The notes under the pieces were generated by a model, which saw only the letters and a program-made list of their open reading frames with translations, had not been told where the DNA came from and ran no database searches. Of a stretch of DNA of 64,000 nucleotides, positions 50,589-57,793 are shown in pieces. The DNA lies in the NCBI GenBank assembly GCA_017397895.1, contig JAFQHP010000007.1, positions 1 through 64,000 on the forward strand. The letters are read 5' to 3'. This DNA is from Clostridia bacterium (lineage in GTDB: Bacteria; Bacillota; Clostridia; Christensenellales; Aristaeellaceae). The translations under genes and the position numbers were made by a program. The stretch's first letter is position 1, and each line of letters opens with the position of its first letter.

Positions 50589-51944
50589 TCAGCTCCAAAG
50601 CCTGTCGTGAGAGTAAACATCGTCCCAGCGGCTGGTTTCTTCCCAGAGGGTGGGGTACTGGGGATGGAGGTGTTCCCGGATCACTTCGTCGTTATAGTCG
50701 TCAATGCCAAGGCCGGGCTTGTCTTCCACTTCGATGTAGCCGTTCTTGACGATCTTCTTGGGAGTGCCGATGGTCATATCATCCCACCAGGGCACGTCCA
50801 CGCTGTGGTTTTCCAGTACGTAGAAGTTTTCGGTGGCGGCGATGGAATGGACGCAGGCATAGGCGGAAACGGGGCTTTCGGCCATATGGACGGCCATGGC
50901 CACGCCGTGGCGCTGGGCCAGATCGCCGATCTTCTTGTTTTCCAGAATACCGCCGGAGGTGAGGATATCGGGGTGGATGACGGAGACGGCGCGGCTTTGC
51001 AGCAGGGGCTCAAAGCCTTCGGCCAGGTAAATGTCTTCTCCGGTGCAGATGGGCACGGTGGTGGCGTCGGAGAGGCGCTTGTACTGGTCGGTATACTGCC
51101 AGGGGATCATGTCTTCCGCCCAGGCGATATTGTACTTTTCAATGCGGCGGCACAGCTTGATGCAGTCTTCCACGCCGATATGGCCGAAATGGTCAATGGC
51201 CAGGGGGATTTCGTAGCCGATCACGTCGCGCACCTGCTTTACATACTCTTCCAGCATATCAAAGCCCTTTTCCGTTACATGGATGCCGGTGAAGGGGTGG
51301 GGCACGTTGTACAGGTCATAGTTGCGGTTGCGCCAGTAGCGCTTTTCTTCTATTGTTTTGGCTTCCTGCATTTTGCCCCAGGAGGCATTCATTTCTTCCA
51401 CCAGGCCAAGCGGAGCGCAGATGGTGCCCTTTTCGCCGAACAGTTCGCCAAGGCCCAGGTCCATCTTCAGGAAGGTAAAGCCCATATCCATCCGGGCTTT
51501 GAGGGCCTTGCCCATGTCGGTGCCGGTGTGCTTGCCTTCCACGTCGGTATCGCAATAGATACGCACCTTATCCCGGTATTTGCCGCCCAGCATCTGGTAT
51601 ACGGGCACGCCGTAGGCCTTGCCGGCCAGATCCCACAGGGCCAATTCCACGCCGCACACGCCGCCGCCCTGACGGGCATGGTAGCCGAACTGCTTGATGC
51701 GGCGGAACAGTTTTTCAATGTTGCAGGGGTTTTCGCCGATGAGACGGCTTTTGAGCATTTCGGCAAAGACGCGGTTGGCGCCGTCGCGCACTTCGCCAAG
51801 GCCCACGATGCCCTGGTTGGTGTAGATCTTCATCAGTGTGCAGTGCATGGGGGCGCCTACCACGTCGGTGAAGCGGATGTCGGTGATTTTCAGGTCAGAG
51901 GGATTGGAGAGACGGTTGAAATTGCCGGTGACGATTTCTTGCAT
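50589..51944 (-). CDS. Enolase-superfamily (mandelate racemase/galactonate-type) sugar-acid dehydratase
   Basis: 451 residues. The capping domain (1-125) precedes a modified TIM barrel. Metal ligands are Asp251 (LAIDHFG), Glu277 (AWAEDMIP) and Glu303 (CTGEDIY). The acid/base positions hold Lys160 (LKMD) and His353 (VHMAESP). The long insertion near 165-220 and the WAEDMIPWQYTDQYK segment resemble D-galactonate/D-mannonate-type dehydratases. It should remove water from an aldonic or uronic-derived acid to give a 2-keto-3-deoxy acid. ATG 51944 is used because AGGACGG lies nine bases upstream. First gene of the operon, with a promoter at 52008-52036. Confidence 0.85.
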   Translation of the reverse strand: MQEIVTGNFNRLSNPSDLKITDIRFTDVVGAPMHCTLMKIYTNQGIVGLGEVRDGANRVFAEMLKSRLIGENPCNIEKLFRRIKQFGYHARQGGGVCGVELALWDLAGKAYGVPVYQMLGGKYRDKVRIYCDTDVEGKHTGTDMGKALKARMDMGFTFLKMDLGLGELFGEKGTICAPLGLVEEMNASWGKMQEAKTIEEKRYWRNRNYDLYNVPHPFTGIHVTEKGFDMLEEYVKQVRDVIGYEIPLAIDHFGHIGVEDCIKLCRRIEKYNIAWAEDMIPWQYTDQYKRLSDATTVPICTGEDIYLAEGFEPLLQSRAVSVIHPDILTSGGILENKKIGDLAQRHGVAMAVHMAESPVSAYACVHSIAATENFYVLENHSVDVPWWDDMTIGTPKKIVKNGYIEVEDKPGLGIDDYNDEVIREHLHPQYPTLWEETSRWDDVYSHDRLWS

Positions 51945-52007
51945 GGTAACAGTCCGTCCTTTCATGGATAATGGATATTCCGTTTTTTGTCCCATTGATT
52001 TGTTCTC

Positions 52008-52036
52008 ATTATAGTGTTTTTTCTCTGCCGATGCAA
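52008..52036 (-). promoter_or_regulatory. Promoter of the sugar-acid operon
   Basis: On the minus strand TTGCAT and TATAAT with 17 bases between (boxes 52031-52036 and 52008-52013), about 60 bases before the dehydratase ATG. Confidence 0.75.
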
Positions 52037-52174
52037 GATGCAAAAAACAGGAAAAACACAATTTTTTGTGGGATATGGTCAATTTGTCACAAGATTTATG
52101 GTTTTTTTCACAGGACGGTTTGTTCCTGCCGATGTGGAGAAATTGTAACCGAAACCTACATGGGATCGAAAAGA

Positions 52175-52203
52175 TGAAAATGGGGAATGCATTATGTTAT
52201 AAT
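52175..52203 (+). promoter_or_regulatory. Possible upstream promoter of the oligosaccharide importer
   Basis: A perfect TATAAT (52198-52203) with a weak TGAAAA 17 bases upstream. Confidence 0.35.
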
Positions 52204-52330
52204 GAAGAAACGCAAGTTAAATGATCGAAAAAATGGCAATATTGGTCGAAAAAAGGCGGTTACATGGAAAGTAACACGCAATTATTCTCAAATTCAATCA
52301 CAAAATATACAAATATTTTCACCAAAACGC

Positions 52331-52365
52331 TTGACACATTTTTGTTCGGGTGATATGATATCACC
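52331..52365 (+). promoter_or_regulatory. Promoter with overlapping palindromic operator, oligosaccharide importer
   Basis: A perfect TTGACA (52331-52336) and TATGAT (52354-52359) lie 17 bases apart. A perfect palindrome, GGTGATATGATATCACC (52349-52365), covers the -10 box. A dimeric repressor bound there would block RNA polymerase. The regulator is not in the window's neighbouring genes. Confidence 0.75.
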
Positions 52366-52562
52366 AACAAAAGACATTGTTTTTTAGTCTTTTTGGTCAA
52401 AAGGGTGGCATTTTTCCGCCGGGAAGTACGTATCAATGGCGGGAAAGCTCTTTTTCATGTTCGGATGAATTTTCAGCCGGACGAGTGAGAGGGGCTGCCC
52501 GGCGGCTGTACAGCCGTGCTCTTAACAGAGCGATGGGAACAAATGACAGAGGAGATGGCACC
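52366..52562 (+). other. Long leader of the importer message with a perfect hairpin
   Basis: About 190 bases between promoter and GTG start. A 14-base perfect palindrome (52503-52516, CGGCTGTACAGCCG) lies 46 bases before the start. No riboswitch class is recognised and no T-tract terminator follows. Confidence 0.4.
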
Positions 52563-53474
52563 GTGAAGAACTTCTGTAATAACCTGTGGAGGAACAGGGC
52601 GCACATCGTGATGGCACTGCCCGGATTCTTGATCCTGTTCCTGATCATGTATGTCCCCATGGCGGGTCTTGTAATGGCCTTCAAGGATTTCGATTATGCC
52701 AAGGGCATTTTCGCCAGTCCCTGGTCCCAGCCTTTCTACAAGAACATCATGTTCCTTGTGCAAAGCCAGAAGACCTTCCTCAATATCACCAAGAACACCG
52801 TTCTTTACTACCTGCTGTTTACGGCTGTCGGCACCGTCCTGAACGTCACCCTGGCCATCCTTATTGACCAGATGCGCGCCAAGCGGGCTGCCAAGATCAT
52901 GCAGACTTTGATGATCATCCCCGTGTTCATCTCCTATGCTGCCGTGCAGTTCATCGTGTACGCTTTCATCGCCAAGGATACCGGTCTTATCAACAACGCC
53001 CTTGGCGCCAACTACAGCTTCTACTCCAAGGCGGCCTACTGGCCCGTGATTCTTACCATCGTCAAGATCTGGAAGGACACCGGCTACGGCTCCGTGCTTT
53101 ACATGAGTGTGCTGGCCGGTATTGATACCAGCCTGTACGAAGCCGCTGACATCGACGGTGCCAACAAGTTCCAGCAGATCCGGCACATCACCATTCCTTC
53201 CCTGATCCCCATGATCACGGTAATGCTGCTGCTGTCCGTTGGTAACGTGATGCGCTCCGACACGGGTCTTTTCTACCAGATCACCCGTAACAGCGGTATC
53301 CTCTACTCCACCACCCAGGTTATCGACTCCTACGTGCTCAACCAGATTCTCAAGAGCTCCAACTTCGGTTTCCCGGCAGCTGCTTCCCTGTTCCAGTCCA
53401 TCGTGGGCCTGCTGCTGATGCTCTTTGCCAATTTCATGGTTCGCAAGATTGCGCCTGAAAACGCATTGTTCTGA
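52563..53474 (+). CDS. lplB: Oligosaccharide ABC transporter permease (LplB-like)
   Basis: 303 residues of the BPD_transp_1 (CUT1) class, six membrane helices. The coupling loop EAADIDGANKFQQIRHITIPSL (here shown as EAADIDGANKFQ) is the EAA motif that contacts the ATPase. The C-terminus ends KIAPENALF as in LplB proteins. With the next two genes it forms an LplB-YtcP-LplA-type importer, which in Firmicutes usually takes up pectin- or hemicellulose-derived oligosaccharides. No ATPase gene is adjacent; such systems borrow a shared MsmX-type ATPase. GTG 52563 is chosen for AGAGGAG eight bases upstream; ATG 52530 is an alternative. Confidence 0.88.
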   Translation: MKNFCNNLWRNRAHIVMALPGFLILFLIMYVPMAGLVMAFKDFDYAKGIFASPWSQPFYKNIMFLVQSQKTFLNITKNTVLYYLLFTAVGTVLNVTLAILIDQMRAKRAAKIMQTLMIIPVFISYAAVQFIVYAFIAKDTGLINNALGANYSFYSKAAYWPVILTIVKIWKDTGYGSVLYMSVLAGIDTSLYEAADIDGANKFQQIRHITIPSLIPMITVMLLLSVGNVMRSDTGLFYQITRNSGILYSTTQVIDSYVLNQILKSSNFGFPAAASLFQSIVGLLLMLFANFMVRKIAPENALF

Positions 53475-53490
53475 GGAAGGAGTGAGATAC

Positions 53491-54411
53491 ATGGCAATGA
53501 AAATCCGCGACAAGAGACGTCTTACTCCCAATCAGGTGATCGGCCAGACGATTCTGACCATCATCCTCGTGCTGTTCACCGTGTTCTGCTTCGCCCCTGT
53601 GGTGCTTACCTTCATCTCCGCTTTCACGGATGAAATCACCCTGGTGCAGAACGGCTTCTCCTTCTGGCCTGCCAAGTGGTCCATGGACGGTATGAATTCT
53701 GTGCTGCGCTACGGCAACAAGCTGATCACCTCCTACGGCGTGACCTTGTTTGTTACCATCTTCGGTACCTTCCTGGGCCTTCTGGTGATGAGCATGTATG
53801 CTTACTCCATCAGCCGCCGGGATTTCAAACTGAGCAAGTTCCTGTCCGTTTTCCTGCTGATCCCCATGCTCTTTAACGGCGGCCAGCTTTCCGGCTACAT
53901 GGTGTTCACCAACTACTATGGCCTGAAGGACAGCCTCTTTGCCCTGATTTTGCCCCTGTGCATTTCCACCATGAACGTCATCATCCTGCGCACCTACATC
54001 GCCAACAGCATTCCCTACGAACTGATGGAAGCTGCCAAGATTGACGGCGCCGGTGACTATCGCACCTTCTTCCAGATCACCCTGCCCCTGCTCAAGCCTT
54101 CCCTGGCTGCTGTGGGCTTCATGATGGCCACTGCTTACTGGAATGACTGGCAGAACGCTTTCCTGTACATCACCTCCGAAGACAAGCTGCCCCTGCAGAT
54201 GCTGCTGGTGAAGATTCAGAAGAGCATCGAATTCCTGCTGAACAATGCTAACGTGCCTGCCTCCGTCCGTGCTTCCATGGGCGACGCCATTCCCCAGTAT
54301 TCTTCCACCATGGCCACCGTTATCGTGGTTACCGGCCCCATCATGATTGTTTACCCCTTCTTCCAGAAGTACTTCATCAAGGGCCTCACCGTGGGTTCCG
54401 TGAAGGGCTAA
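53491..54411 (+). CDS. ytcP: Oligosaccharide ABC transporter permease (YtcP-like)
   Basis: 306 residues, BPD_transp_1 class with six membrane helices. EAAKIDGAGDYRTFFQI is the ATPase-contact loop (ELMEAAKIDGAGD). The C-terminal tail YFIKGLTVGSVKG is the typical end of CUT1 permeases of this group. ATG 53491 has AAGGAG nine bases upstream and lies 16 bases after the first permease. It pairs with LplB-like 52563. Confidence 0.9.
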   Translation: MAMKIRDKRRLTPNQVIGQTILTIILVLFTVFCFAPVVLTFISAFTDEITLVQNGFSFWPAKWSMDGMNSVLRYGNKLITSYGVTLFVTIFGTFLGLLVMSMYAYSISRRDFKLSKFLSVFLLIPMLFNGGQLSGYMVFTNYYGLKDSLFALILPLCISTMNVIILRTYIANSIPYELMEAAKIDGAGDYRTFFQITLPLLKPSLAAVGFMMATAYWNDWQNAFLYITSEDKLPLQMLLVKIQKSIEFLLNNANVPASVRASMGDAIPQYSSTMATVIVVTGPIMIVYPFFQKYFIKGLTVGSVKG

Positions 54412-54434
54412 GGAAACCATCTATTCCATGTTTC

Positions 54435-54460
54435 TAACGCACCTGTTGTATGGCGCGTTA
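54435..54460 (+). promoter_or_regulatory. Hairpin between permease and binding-protein genes
   Basis: Six-bp arms TAACGC (54435-54440) and GCGTTA (54455-54460) flank an open loop. It may mark an RNA processing site that raises the level of the binding-protein message. Confidence 0.4.
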
Positions 54461-54489
54461 AGAATAAAATTTTACAGGAGGAACACACC

Positions 54490-55953
54490 ATGAAGAAACT
54501 CGTATCTCTGGTACTGGCTCTGTGCATGCTGCTGTCTGTGGTAGCAGTTGCCTCCGCCGAAGACAAAGTCGTCATCAATGTGTGGCGCAAGTGCTTCAAC
54601 CTGGGCACCCCCGATCAGGAGCAGGTGAAGAAGGTTGAAGATGCTATCAACGCTTACATCGCTGACAAGATCAACGTTGAAATTCGTCTGACCGACAAGT
54701 CCGCCGAATACGAAGATCAGGCTAAGATGGGTCTGGCCAACAAGGAAATCGATCTGATCTGGACCGCTTCCTGGGAATCCACCATCGGCACCAACGACCT
54801 GGTTCCCGCCAACGCCGTTGCTGACATCACCGATTACCTGCCCGGCACCGCCCTGTACGGCTCCATGAGCGAAGGCCAGTGGGAAGCCACCAAGTACAAC
54901 GGCCGCAACTACTTCATCCCCGTTTACAAGGATAACGTGGAAGGCTACGACTTCATGTTCCGCAAGGAACTGGTTGATCAGTTTGGCTGGGACATCACCA
55001 CCGTGAAGGAACTGGCTGATCTGGAACCCATGCTGGAAGACATGAAGAATGCTGGTCTGAAGTATCCCTACCTCACCCAGAAGACCGCTATGTTCTATCG
55101 CTGGATGATCGATGAATTCGATTTCTTCACCGCTGACGCCACCACCAACTTCTTCTCTGTGGATCGTGAAACCAACACCGTTGTGAACACCATCCAGACC
55201 GAAGAATACAAGGAATTCTGCAAACTGATGGGTTCCTGGGTTGAAAAGGGCTACATCCACGAAGACGACTACACCAAGGTGACCACCGATACCACCACCC
55301 AGACCAAGGATTGGGGCGTGTCCTGGTGGACCGATATCCCCGTGAATGCTGAAGCCAACGCTCGCTATGGCCAGGAAGTTGTTATGACTCCCGCCACCAA
55401 CCGCTATGCTCACAGCACCTCCGCTCTGGGCTCCTGCTATGCCATCGCTGTGCATTGCGACGAAGCCAAGATCAAGGCTTGCATCGACTTCATGGGTCTG
55501 CTGTACACCGACGCCACCCTGGCTGACATGTACACCTTCGGTATCGAAGGCGAAGACTTCACCTACACTCAGGAAGATGGCCAGACCATCAAGCACGTCA
55601 CCCAGGCTAGCGACAAGTACAACCACTCCATGTGGGAATCTGCCAACGCTACCATCGTGACCCCCCTGGCCAACGAACCCGACAACAAGGCTGATCTGTA
55701 CGACGCTTTCAACGGCGGCGCTCTGACTTCCGTTGCTGCTGGCTTCCGCTATGACAAGGCTCCCGTTGAAGCCAAGTACGCTGCTTGCCAGGCTCTGTTT
55801 GAACAGTATGGTTTCGCTCTCGAAAACGGCGCTGTGCCCGCTGACGACGTGGAAGCTTACATCGAACAGTACCAGGCTGACCTGGATGCCGCTGGCTACC
55901 AGGATGTGCTGGCTGAATTCCAGGCTCAGTACGAAGCTTGGAAGGCTGAATAA
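54490..55953 (+). CDS. lplA: Oligosaccharide ABC transporter substrate-binding protein (LplA/YtcQ-like)
   Basis: 487 residues. A signal peptide ends VAVASA-ED at about residue 23, with no lipobox Cys. The large two-lobed binding protein fits the CUT1 LplA group, about 480-560 residues long: NVWRKCFNLGTPDQEQV at the start, NKEIDLIWTASWES in the hinge and LGSCYAIAVHCDEAKIKA in the second lobe. Codons are strongly biased, so expression is probably high. GGAGG lies nine bases before the ATG. It ends at a strong terminator. The ligand is probably an acidic or branched oligosaccharide, given the divergent sugar-acid operon (inference). Confidence 0.88.
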   Translation: MKKLVSLVLALCMLLSVVAVASAEDKVVINVWRKCFNLGTPDQEQVKKVEDAINAYIADKINVEIRLTDKSAEYEDQAKMGLANKEIDLIWTASWESTIGTNDLVPANAVADITDYLPGTALYGSMSEGQWEATKYNGRNYFIPVYKDNVEGYDFMFRKELVDQFGWDITTVKELADLEPMLEDMKNAGLKYPYLTQKTAMFYRWMIDEFDFFTADATTNFFSVDRETNTVVNTIQTEEYKEFCKLMGSWVEKGYIHEDDYTKVTTDTTTQTKDWGVSWWTDIPVNAEANARYGQEVVMTPATNRYAHSTSALGSCYAIAVHCDEAKIKACIDFMGLLYTDATLADMYTFGIEGEDFTYTQEDGQTIKHVTQASDKYNHSMWESANATIVTPLANEPDNKADLYDAFNGGALTSVAAGFRYDKAPVEAKYAACQALFEQYGFALENGAVPADDVEAYIEQYQADLDAAGYQDVLAEFQAQYEAWKAE

Positions 55954-55991
55954 TCTACGATTATTAAGCTCCAATTTAGCAAATAGCTAAA

Positions 55992-56023
55992 AAGGGGACC
56001 GGTAGAAATACCGGTCCTTTTTT
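55992..56023 (+). terminator. Terminator of the oligosaccharide importer
   Basis: Perfect 9-bp stem (55996-56004 with 56009-56017) capped by a GAAA tetraloop and followed by six Ts. Confidence 0.85.
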
Positions 56024-56066
56024 GTGCCTTAATTTTGTCAAAAATGTGAATATGTCATTGAGTGCA

Positions 56067-56095
56067 TTGAAAAAGAAGCATGGGTGTGCTATAAT
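56067..56095 (+). promoter_or_regulatory. Promoter of the DegV gene
   Basis: TTGAAA (56067-56072) and TATAAT (56090-56095) with 17 bases between. Confidence 0.75.
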
Positions 56096-56140
56096 GAGCC
56101 GAATCAAATTTCAACGATTGTTGAAAAAAGGAGCTTTTTT

Positions 56141-56995
56141 ATGGATACCTTGAAGCGGAAGATTGTGGCGGATTCCTCCAGCGATCTGATTGCCTTTGAT
56201 GCGGCGGATTTTGCAGCCGCACCGCTGAAAATTATTACCAGCGAAAAAGAATATGTGGACGATCAAAACCTGGACGTGGCGGGCATGGTGAATGATTTGC
56301 TCACCTATAATGGCCGATCTTCCACCTCCTGCCCCAACACCCAGGACTGGCTGGATGCATTCGGCGATGCGGATGAAGTATTTTGCATCACCATCACCAG
56401 CAATCTTTCCGGCGCGTATAACGCCGCTGTAACCGCCAAGGAAGCCTATGAAGCGGCCCATCCCGGCAGGAAGGTGTGCGTAATTGACAGCCTGTCCACC
56501 GGCCCTGAAATGGTGCTGGTGATGGAAAAGATGGCGGAAATGATGGCCGAGGGCCTTTCTTATGACGAAATTGAAAAGAAAAGCCGGCAGTATCTGAAGC
56601 ACACGGGGCTTCTGTTCATGCTGGAAAGCATGGCCAACTTGGCCAATAACGGCCGTGTAAGCCCGGTGGTGGCCAAGGTGGCGGGGCTGTTGGGCATCCG
56701 TGTGGTGGGCAAGGCCAGCGACCATGGCACCCTGGAGCAGCTGAACAAATGCCGGGGCGAAAGCCGTGCACTGGACGCCATTGTGAACCACCTGAAGGAG
56801 CTGGGCTTTGCCGGCGGTAAGATCCGCATTGACCATTGCTTGAACCTGGAAGCGGCCCGGGAGCTGAAAAGCCGCATCCTGAAGCAGTTTGACAAGGCCC
56901 GCATCACCATCCACGAATGCCGCGGCCTGTGCAGCTTCTACGCCGAAAAGGGCGGCTTGCTGGTGGGCTTTGAAAAGCGGCTGGCTGCGGAATAA
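56141..56995 (+). CDS. DegV-family fatty-acid-binding protein (FakB-like)
   Basis: 284 residues, soluble. The first domain begins KIVADSSSDL and contains STSCPNTQDW and TITSNLSGAYNAA, the two DegV signatures that hold the fatty-acid head group. The second domain has SMANLANNGRVSP and KIRIDHC. DegV/FakB proteins bind a fatty acid and present it to the kinase FakA for phospholipid synthesis. The protein is single and standard in length. ATG 56141 is preceded by AAAGGAG. It has its own promoter and terminator. Confidence 0.88.
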   Translation: MDTLKRKIVADSSSDLIAFDAADFAAAPLKIITSEKEYVDDQNLDVAGMVNDLLTYNGRSSTSCPNTQDWLDAFGDADEVFCITITSNLSGAYNAAVTAKEAYEAAHPGRKVCVIDSLSTGPEMVLVMEKMAEMMAEGLSYDEIEKKSRQYLKHTGLLFMLESMANLANNGRVSPVVAKVAGLLGIRVVGKASDHGTLEQLNKCRGESRALDAIVNHLKELGFAGGKIRIDHCLNLEAARELKSRILKQFDKARITIHECRGLCSFYAEKGGLLVGFEKRLAAE

Positions 56996-57036
56996 ATGAA
57001 TTTTATTTGTTATTTGTGCAGAAAACTGAAATACAA

Positions 57037-57068
57037 AAACCAGGCTGTAAAGCGCAGCCTGGTTTTTA
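57037..57068 (+). terminator. Terminator of the DegV gene
   Basis: Perfect 11-bp stem (57037-57047 with 57055-57065) ending in Ts. Confidence 0.8.
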
Positions 57069-57140
57069 TGTTATGCCAAGTTCATGATGAAATAGGGTGA
57101 ACGGTAATGAGTTCTTGCTGAGTGATAAAGAGATCTTTTA

Positions 57141-57665
57141 TCACAATGTAATCCAATATCGCTTCAACAAGTGATGTCCCTCTGCATCATTATATGCTTC
57201 TATTGAATCTTCCAGCATCCCACCCAATTTCTCACAAACATGAATAGAAGCAGCATTTTTGTCGTTTATTGTGAGCAGTACCTTGTCCATTCCGTGTTCT
57301 TTTGCAATTTGTAGTCCAAGACGAAGAATTTCTGTTCCGTAACCTTTTCCCCATTCTGATACTTTTACTGCATAGCCAATACTGCCAATGCCTGACAGCA
57401 CTTTATCAGAAAATTCTGTTCTGAGTTGAAATTCGCCAATAAACTTTCCATCATCTACTGCCCAATAGTGAAAACTGATGGGTTGTCCTTCAATCAACCC
57501 TTTTTCTTTTTTGTCATACCAAAGTTTTGTTCGGGCGAACCAATTTTCATCAATACTGTTGGGATTGGCAGGACGAAAATAGATGACATGATTATCGTGC
57601 AATTCGCGACAATATTCCTTGTATTCTAATGTGTATTCGGGGCATCGCTTTATCAACTGCAGCAT
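57141..57665 (-). CDS. GNAT-family N-acetyltransferase
   Basis: 174 residues with the acetyl-CoA-binding motif VSEWGKGYGTEILRLGL (motif A) and a motif B region KNAASIHVCEKLGG. This form resembles RimJ/RimL-like or amino-acid-binding GNAT enzymes; the acceptor is unknown. The gene is clearly more AT-rich than its neighbours and uses codons such as TTT, AAA and ATA freely, which suggests recent transfer. ATG 57665 has GAGGATA upstream and its own promoter at 57705-57733. Confidence 0.82.
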   Translation of the reverse strand: MLQLIKRCPEYTLEYKEYCRELHDNHVIYFRPANPNSIDENWFARTKLWYDKKEKGLIEGQPISFHYWAVDDGKFIGEFQLRTEFSDKVLSGIGSIGYAVKVSEWGKGYGTEILRLGLQIAKEHGMDKVLLTINDKNAASIHVCEKLGGMLEDSIEAYNDAEGHHLLKRYWITL

Positions 57666-57704
57666 ATATATATCCTCAATAATTCAAGTTTGCTAAGCTG
57701 ATTT

Positions 57705-57733
57705 ATTCTATCATAATTTTTCTGTGTATACAA
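57705..57733 (-). promoter_or_regulatory. Promoter of the acetyltransferase gene
   Basis: On the minus strand TTGTAT and TAGAAT with 17 bases between (boxes 57728-57733 and 57705-57710). Confidence 0.6.
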
Positions 57734-57735
57734 GA

Positions 57736-57767
57736 ACAGGCACAGCAGTTTGATCCGCTGTGCCTGT
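57736..57767 (-). terminator. Hairpin ending the putative glycosidase gene
   Basis: Perfect 11-bp stem (57736-57746 with 57757-57767) just past the stop at 57794. The T tract on the minus strand is weak, and the hairpin touches the acetyltransferase promoter. Confidence 0.55.
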
Positions 57768-57793
57768 GTGTTTGATATGGAGGTGGGGGAAAA

